A stretch of 64,000 nucleotides of DNA. It comes from Hofstenia miamia. Lineage: Eukaryota > Xenacoelomorpha > Acoela > Hofsteniidae. The notes under the pieces were generated by a model that was not told the DNA's origin, made no database searches, and saw nothing but the letters and a program-made list of their open reading frames with translations. The position numbers and the translations under genes are program-made. This document shows, piece by piece, positions 56,967-64,000 of the stretch. Every line of letters begins with the position of its first letter. Positions within the stretch are counted from its first letter, which is position 1. Location of the stretch: NCBI GenBank assembly GCA_900660155.1, contig CABFPE010000017.1, forward strand, positions 796,986-860,985. Direction: 5' to 3'.

Positions 56967-57703
56967 TGTAGAATCATGGGCTGGTTTGGGTAACTAACCT
57001 AGAAAACTAATTGACTCTGCAGAAGGTTTAAATAGTGTTTGTACATAAACAGCCATGATTCCAGAAAATAGAATAGCAAAGAACTTATAAACTTATAGAT
57101 ATAACATTGGTAATTCATCCAAGTAATCAGCTACTTTAGGTAAAGTCCAAGATGACCAATTCATATAGCTTCCAGCTGAAGCAAAATCTCCATAGCAAAG
57201 TAAAGTGCTTAACCTAGTGACTGGTGCTACCCTATTTGTCTCACTTTTAATTTCTATCTCACATCAAAAAATAAAGGATCTTATTTTCATTGTTATCTCT
57301 CATCTCACTATTAAATAGTCCCTAATTGCTGCTGATTTTAAGCAATAGTTTTCATATCAATATAATAGAAAAAGAAAAATACAATGGTAGAATGGCAGCT
57401 GAGAGTAGATAAAATCTATTAACCCTTCTCTACAAGTTTCTCAGTTTTATTCAAAAATTGTGTTATTACCTGCCTTGGTTTACAAAAAGAGTTGTCTACA
57501 TAGTTCAATCATGCTTAATCATTTGTTCCCTTGCAAATTCAATTTGAGCAATAAAATAATAAGCACCACTGAGGGGAAAGCAAACAAATGATAGCAACTT
57601 AATATCAAAATAAATGAAGTGATGTCATGTTGATGTAAAATACAAAATATACTGAATAAATAATAAAGAAATATCTCGAAAAAGTCCCCAAATGACTCAA
57701 TAT
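56967..57703 (-). repeat. LTR shared by E3 (3' side) and E2 (5' side)
   Basis: About 737 bp. On the minus strand it starts near 'tattgagtcatttgggg' and ends 'catgattctaca'. A polypurine tract 'gagcaagggggg' stands on the E3 side and a primer-binding site on the E2 side, so internal sequence borders it at both ends. It is related to, but shorter than, the 920 bp LTRs at 41596 and 43433. Confidence 0.75.
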
Positions 57704-57719
57704 GCCCCCCTTGCTCAAA

Positions 57720-58891
57720 TTAATTTTCAGACAACAACTGGAGGGTGAGCCCAGACATGATATTTTGGGTGGCTGTGAGGGGCTCATTATGTCTAGGCTG
57801 GACCAATCAGACTCAGGGTTGAAGTTGGCTTTTATGTCAGACCAGCTGTTCTGGATCTTGGTTAATGTCTGCTCACTCTATGCAAATGCAAAACTTATGT
57901 GCATATCAGTGATTGTGAGGAGAGTTTGGGTGTGTGGATCTGTCACTTCTAGGGTTTGTGCCTGGAGTATGACGTCAATGATAAATTTCTGGTCAGCAGC
58001 CAATCAATGTGATGGTACTTGTTGGCATAATAATAATTCTGTGTAAAGAAGCCTGGTCATGGGTAGTTGGCTCATGATGTGTGGTGAGAGAGGGAGGTAA
58101 TCATCTTTGGAGAGAATCATGAAATTCTCCATATGGAAATGTAGATTTTCAATTGGCTCCAGCACTGTGTCCTCATACTCATCTTTTAGTATCATCATGA
58201 GGCGTATGCCCTCTACCTTAGCTATACAATATGCTATTTTGATCTGTTCCATGATTGCTTCCATGTGGATTTCATGTACTCTTAAAAAGTATATCAATAA
58301 CAGGTTATGGAAGTTGATGTTAACGCATTTGAAACTGTTGATGGTTTTTCCATTATTTAGAAACTGACATAAATTATAAATGTTGAAGTCATTGTTGAAA
58401 AACATATGCACTGTACTGTGCCAGTAAATGCAACTAAGTCCCTCAAGCATTCTCAAATCATAACAAATGATTGTGCTGACTTTTGGGCAATGAGAAGCAT
58501 CTATCACAAATGGGATTGCATCTATTGAACAATTCATTTCACAACTATTCTAGGTTTGATGAAGTTGGTTTTTTGTTTCTTCTGACACATTGTTGCATGT
58601 GAGAGTGGTGGCTTTTCTAGTGGCAATGTAGTATGGGTGCAGGGTTTCATCACCAACTTTGGACATTTTCTTTTTCCTTTCCTCAGTTTTCTGTGACCTG
58701 ATGGTGGAAGCTCCCACTGACGAGGTCAAGGGGGCTATCAAGTCACTCAAATGGGGGGTGTTTACAATTTGTAACTCACTAAAGGGTATTCTAGATTTAA
58801 GTGTTTTTATTGAGTGGGTGGCCAGCTCCTCTCGCACATGTGGGGACATGTGTCTCTCCACATAGGGGCGAGATGTTGAGGGCGTCATCAT
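57720..58891 (-). pseudogene. E3 third coding region, family unknown (fossil)
   Basis: Matches the first part of the E2 third region, with TIRSQKTEERKKKMSKVGDE, DASHCPKVSTIICYD, then YNLCQFLNNGKTINSFKC and EIHMEAIMEQIKIAYC. It lies directly before the polypurine tract and LTR. Shorter than in E2. No recognised domain. Confidence 0.55.
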
Positions 58892-59048
58892 GGTTGCTCT
58901 CTCCTCTCTGAATCATGGAGCTACATTTTGCCCACATGGGATCAGATTCTCCTCAGCACCATCATTGCGTCCTCTTTTCCTTTCGCGTGCCTCAACAAGC
59001 GGAGATACGTGTCTCCCTCGCCTAGATGAGGCTTCTCAATTAGTGCAG

Positions 59049-62000
59049 CTACCTTCCATCCTCCTTCTCACTCAACGGTGGGATGGTGGAGCTGGCGACT
59101 CGCGTTTTCAGCTGTTTGTATGCATTCCTAAATGGAGTGATAAGATTTAAATCCCAAATGTTGGGATCATAAGTGTGGTTAGTTCTTGCCCTTCTTTGGG
59201 GGAGCATACATGACTCTAAGTTGTCAGATTTACTATTATCATAAATATAATCGGTGTCAGAAAAATCATCCTCAGAAAAACTAGTTAAATTCTCATATTT
59301 TTCATATGTATCAACACCGTTGTCCACTAATGTAAACTCGTTATTGTAGTCTATTATGACGTTCTTTATATCCTTATTTGCTCGTTTGAGCTGCTGAAAG
59401 TGTACCATTTTACCATTATTTAAAGTGTAAGTGTTATGGTCAAGCACCTTCTCTATAGTGAAAGGACCTTGCCAATCATTAGCAAGTTTATGTACCTGAC
59501 TAATATCTGTTGTTATATGAGGGAGGTAGGCAAAAACTCGGTCACCGCGTTTATGCGACTCTCCATATAGCTTTTTGTTAAAGGTCTTTTTCTGCCGTAT
59601 ACTAGACGGATTTGTGTTGTGGCAGATGGTAAGGTGGATTTGTTGCATATCTTGAATTAATTGGTTAACATAAAGTTCCATACTTTTCTTCCATATAATT
59701 TGGAAACATCATCGTTAATGAGGTTGTGGCTTCACGACCAAACATTGCTTTAAAAGGGCTTACGCCTGTAGTCGTATGAACAGATGTATTATAAAAATAT
59801 TCTACACATTCAGTAACACATCTCCATTGTTTTCTGGCAGCCCGCGATAAAGCTACTCGAAGTAATTTTATAAGAGTTTGATTCAGGCGTTCTATGAGAC
59901 CATTTGCTTGATGGTGATAAGCAGTGGTTAATTCATGAATGACTTCCAGTTCTTTCATTAAGGCACAGAGAAGGTTGCTCTTGAATTGAGGGCCCCGATC
60001 GGAGACTAACTTTCACATGGGTCCATACTTCAACACCCACTCTTTAACTATTTTTTCTGCAACTTTCTCTGCCGTTGTACTGCTTAAGGGGATCATGCGG
60101 GCGAATTTTGTAAAGCAATCAACCAGTACAAGGATGTACTGGAACCCGTCATTGTCTTGCAATAGCTGTTCAAGGTCAACGTGCACAAGTTCATTAGGAC
60201 TTTCCACTGCCCGAGACTTGAGCTTGGCTCTCTGTTTGGGGAAGTGGTTGGTGTTGTGCAAAAGGCAGCTCTTATGCCTATAGTGACGTATCGGGAGTTA
60301 AAGGTCTTTTCTGTCTGAACTATGCCTAAATGCCCCCTTTCATGGATTCTGTGGAAAAGATCTCTCCTGAAATATTCGGGGATGGCAAGTCGGTTGTTAT
60401 GTCAACTCTTAATGTACAGTACTCTGTTCCTGTTCACTTGCCAATTGTAGTGGTTAAAGTAATGATTCACTTCTGGAGGAGTGGGAAAATAGGGATCCTT
60501 CATTCTCTTCATGATTTGATCCAAGATCTAATCACAGTGTTGATGGTGCATTATCTCTTCTTCTGAAATCTCTTCTCATATGAGTATGGCGAGGATGGGT
60601 TTGCCATTACAATCTGCATTAATCTCTGGTATTAACTGATATTCAGTATGAGGAATGAAAGAGAACAGAACTTTCTCCCCATTGGGCTTCTTGAGGTCTC
60701 TCTCATAGCTAGGCAATGCCGTCCAGTAGTCGGCATTTAAATGGAGTTGACCAGGGTGGTGCCAGATTGAAAATGAAAAATCATTTAGGTACTTGATCCA
60801 TTGAGCTACAATGTTCAATTTGTCACCACTAAATTTCTTAAGCCATGCAAGGGCACTGTTGTTGGTGCGCACAACGAATTTGGGTCCCAAGATAAAGTAT
60901 CAGAATTTCTTCAAAAACTCGACTAAGGCGAGCATCTCGCATTTTGTTGCTCCATAATTTCTTTCTGAGGCCCGGAGTTTCCTGCTAAAATATTAGACAG
61001 GGCTTTCAATTCCGTTGATGTCTTGGCTTAGGATTCCACTGATAGCTACAGTACTGGCATCGCAGTCAATGATGAAGACTTTCATGTAATCAGGAGTGTT
61101 TAATGATGGTATTTTCTTGAGCTCATTCTTAATACCTTCCAATGCTTCTTGCTCTTGCCAAGTCCACTTGAATTCAACAGACTTTTTGAGTAAGTTAGAG
61201 ATGGTTTTGGTCTTCTCTGCCAAGTCCGGGAGGAACATGCTGTAATAATTAAGAAACCCCATCAGTTGTTGCATGTCTTGACAGCTTCATGGCATTTCAA
61301 TCTTTTCTAGAAATTCCCTTGCATTATTTTTTATTGAGATTTTTCCAGGTTCAACAACTTGTCCTAAAAAGACAACTTTCTTCTGTGCCAAAGAACACTT
61401 GTTTCTGTTGACTTTTCAGCCCGCTCTCTGTAGTAGATCTAGTGTGCGGCCGAGCTTATCCAGGTGTTCCTCAAAGGTGTTGCTGGCAACTAGGATATCA
61501 TTGATGTAGGCTGAGATGCCAGGTTCGAGGATGTTGGCATTGTCTTTTAGTACTTTAGACACCTATTGCTGAAACGTAGTGGGCGCATTACATAGGCTGA
61601 ACACCATGTTTTTCCACTCATACAGGCCATACAGAGTAATGAAGGCTGTTTTGGGGATGTCGGACAGTTGCATTGGCACCTGCCAGTAAGCCTTGCACAA
61701 GTCTAGGCAGGAGAAGAACTTGTACTTGCTGGCGTCATACAGTAGATCCTTGATTCTGGGCAAAGGATATGCATCCATGATCGTGATGTTGTTTAACTTT
61801 TGGAAATCAATGCACAATCAGTATTTCTCGCCTTGTTGAATAAACACTGTTGGGGCGGATAGGGGCTGTTGCTCCCCTGAATGATCCTGCTTTTGATTAA
61901 GTCACTTAAAATTTTTTAGTATTCCGGTTTGAGGTTCTCAGGAACTCTGCAAACTGGCAATCTGATTGGCCTGTCGTTTTTTAACTTGATAGTGTGCTCT

Positions 62001-63832
62001 TCACCCACAGCCTGACCAACACTTATCATTCCATAATTGAATACTTCATGTTTGCTATGAAGAAGAGAGACCAGAGATTTCCTCTCTTGTTGATCTAAAT
62101 GAGGATGGGAGCTGTTAGTAACTGAAGGCACCTTGACCAGAATGGTCAAGATTGACAAACAGGTGACTGGTATGTTCTCGACCTTGACAGGCACTCCTAC
62201 AAGTTGTAACTGAGAGGCTCTGATCTTAACGGGGAAATTTGCTCCATTCAGGATGGTGACATGCGTCTTCCCATCAGTGACCTTGCATAAGTCAGGTGAA
62301 AAGGAGACTCTGTGTACGTATCTGCCTTGTTGTCCCACGATCATTACATCCCCGTTGATGTCGTTTCCAGATGAGACTGCAACTCTCATCCAGTGTTTCA
62401 GTTCTATTGAGATGGACTCGCTTAGATTAAAAATGATCTCCTTCTCAGGGATGGTAGTGAGTTGGGTGGCCTCCTGATCTTTGATGGCTATCATGTTATT
62501 CTTATAATCAATTACGCAAGAGTTCCTTTCTAGGAAATCATTTCCCAATATGAGGTCATAAGGGAGTTGATGATCTGAAGCATCAATGACCAGAATATCC
62601 ACCTCAAACGGTTCTGCATGAATTCTAATCAAAGCATCCCGTAATTTCCCTTTGAGGGAGAGAGGGTTTCCTGAAGCATCAATGAGTTTGACACAAGATG
62701 GATCTAAGGATTCTCGCCTGAAACACAGCCCTCAGCAGCATTTGTCACTGATGATGGAGGCAGCAGCTGATGATGGAGGCAGCCGCTCCAGTGTCAACAG
62801 TGGCATTAAATATGTTTCCGTTTATTTCTACAGGTATCAGATTTTTCCTTATAACCTGGGTAATAACCAAGATGTTCTGTGCACGTTTGACAGGAGACAG
62901 CACTCCAGCTAATTTAAATCCTGCGACGTAGTAGGGTTGTCAGTTGCCAAATCAACAAGGTCTTCGACCTGAGGAGACTCATTGGGCTCGTCTACAAAAA
63001 AGCCTTTGCCATCAGCAATTAGCTGTATCTTAGCTTTGCACTGGGACTTGAGGTGCCCCTTTTCTCCACAGGTAAAGCATCAGACTGAGGACATATTGAA
63101 TCCCTTTTTGGAAATTGTGGGCTTTATTGTTTTGAGCCTTTTCATACCAGAGAGGTTGGTAATGTCCTTGTTGATTTGCTGCAAGTTATGCAGCATATAA
63201 ACCATGCTGATGGCTTTTCAGATAATTTCATGCAGGCTCTCCTCCGGATCACACTTGACTTCCAGCCTGTTCCTGATGGATGGAGGGAAACCTCGACATA
63301 TGTAGGAAAAAAGATTGTGGCACAAGTACTCACTCAATAGGCTGCTGAGTCGAAATAGCCGCTCGACCTGGGTAATGTAGTTCCTTATGTCATTGCCAAA
63401 CTTAAAGGACATATTGCACAGCAAGGTTTTGTACTGGTGTTTGATGTGTGGAGCTCTATAGTGATCTTCAAAAAATCCAATCAGTAACTGGTAATTAGTC
63501 TTAATATTGTGCTCGAGCATCATATATTGGTTGTAAGCCAAGCTGCTGAGGTAGAGTGGGAACTGAGATACTGCTGACTCCTGTGAGTTTTTATATTGCT
63601 TCATTGTGAGCTCGAATAAAAAGAACCACTCATCAAAAGATTGCGATGCAGCATCAATTTGGCCAGTAAACTTTGGGAGAACAGAATGTTTACTGAACAC
63701 CTGCATTTGTCCATTAGACTTAAGAGGAAGAATAGATTTCCGATACCTTGGTTGATCTTTCGCGCCTGATTGTCCCTGAAGTGGGCTGGTATCACTTACA
63801 TGTTCTTTGAAAGTAGGCACCACTATGGTGCN
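59049..63832 (-). pseudogene. E3 gag-pol region (fossil)
   Basis: In minus-strand order: gag capsid region with FDEWFFLFELTMKQYKN (about 63640-63590) and VERLFRLSSLLSEYL; CCHC zinc knuckle CFTCGEKGHLKSQC (63085-63045); protease motif VDTGAAASIIS (about 62800-62765) and LPYDLILGNDFLE (62560); RT with CIDFQKLNNI, DLCKAYWQVPM and a YINDILVAS box where YxDD is usual (about 61500); RNase H with IDCDASTVAIS (61060); integrase zinc region and core (60480-59690); tail with LPQRRARTNHTYDPNIW (about 59200). The capsid assembles the particle and pol copies and inserts the element. Broken. Confidence 0.8.
63832..63832. other. Single N with duplicated gag segment to its right
   Basis: The 168 bases right of this N repeat 63248-63414 at roughly 90 percent identity by eye, so the sequence jumps to a second copy of the same gag segment at the N. 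This is either a contig join between two element copies or a real rearrangement. Confidence 0.75.
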
Positions 63833-64000
63833 GATCACACTTGACTTCCAGCCTGCTCCTAATGGATGGAGGGAAACCTCGACATATATAGGAAAAAAGA
63901 TCGTGGCATGAATACTTGCTCAATAGGCTGCTCAGTCAAAATAGTCACTCAACCTGGGTAATGTAGTTCTTTATGTCATCACCAAACTTAAAAGACATAT

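Larger units (their letters stand above)
49651..57703 (-). mobile_element. Ty3/gypsy element E2 (fossil), shares an LTR with E3
   Basis: A minus-strand element reading from the LTR at 57703-56967 through a primer-binding site (56966-56949), leader, gag (about 56550-55830), protease (about 55690-55405), incomplete pol (to 52562) and a long third coding region (52399 to about 49650). No LTR of its own is seen at the 3' side; E1 pol follows at once. The LTR serves as 5' LTR of E2 and also lies at the 3' end of E3. Broken and incomplete, with well over a dozen breaks. Confidence 0.75.
56967..64000 (-). mobile_element. Ty3/gypsy element E3 (fossil), runs off right edge
   Basis: Minus-strand element of the same family as E2. 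Within the window: gag (to 63142), zinc knuckle, protease, RT, RNase H, integrase, tail, a third region (58891-57720) and the LTR 57703-56967. Its 5' LTR lies beyond base 64000. It is the most complete of the three minus-strand copies and retains visibly more CpG than E2, E1 and A, so it may be the least decayed. It is still broken, with roughly a dozen breaks. Confidence 0.8.

Noticed and set aside
1-64000. tRNA or rRNA genes
   Set aside because: I looked for the 'ggttcgaatcc'-type T-arm and CCA-proximal stems and for conserved rRNA words and found none; a dedicated scan could still find a divergent tRNA.

Overview
The window looks like gene-poor, AT-rich nuclear DNA from an animal, most likely an invertebrate. 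The basis is the kind of mobile DNA present (APE-type LINEs, RTE, mariner, hAT, piggyBac and Ty3/gypsy elements) together with secreted proteins carrying metazoan-style signal peptides. The sequence alone does not fix the phylum. About three quarters of the annotated length is mobile DNA of very different ages, often nested. I saw no tRNA, rRNA or CRISPR array. Three N stretches occur: a 296 bp gap at 13851-14146 and single Ns at 29209 and 63832.  Region 1-8100 (minus strand) holds three LINE fragments of the CR1/Jockey group: LINE-A (esterase ORF1, endonuclease, start of RT, running off the left edge), LINE-B (RT to 3' tail) and LINE-C, whose 3' tail lands inside LINE-B. At 8355-8852 lies a mariner-like remnant with TA on both sides, directly followed by an RTE-type LINE whose single 1151-residue ORF (8942-12397) is uninterrupted, the only long intact ORF in the window. 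A decayed 5'-truncated relative of this LINE lies at 31187-32705.  Region 13500-24600 carries the best host-gene candidates: two small secreted proteins, 145 aa at 16358-16795 (minus) and 147 aa at 22145-22588 (plus). They lie head to head and align without a gap over 145 residues at 52 identities (36 percent). Between them are a deleted mariner (18348-19047), a decayed LINE (19885-20955) and a hAT-type MITE (21712-22037) with a perfect 8 bp target duplication, ending 107 bp before the second start codon. A 119-codon open frame at 14923-15279 may be a host exon.  Region 26287-30236 is bounded by imperfect inverted repeats and encloses a hAT MITE (26733-26907) and a frameshifted piggyBac element with TTAA at both ends (27234-29889).  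Region 35218-64000 is almost wholly Ty3/gypsy LTR retrotransposon fossils. Element A (plus, 35218-43142) has paired 265 bp LTRs and a 4 bp ATAA target duplication. Elements E1, E2 and E3 (minus, 43433-64000) are run together, E2 and E3 sharing one LTR. E1 to E3 also carry a third coding region after pol that I do not recognise. All are broken. A mariner (44315-45550) sits in the E1 LTR.  The possible novelty lies in the divergent pair of secreted-protein genes, in the unidentified third coding region shared by the LTR fossils, and in the inverted-repeat compound element at 26-30 kb. I see no evidence for a defence system or other multi-gene machine.
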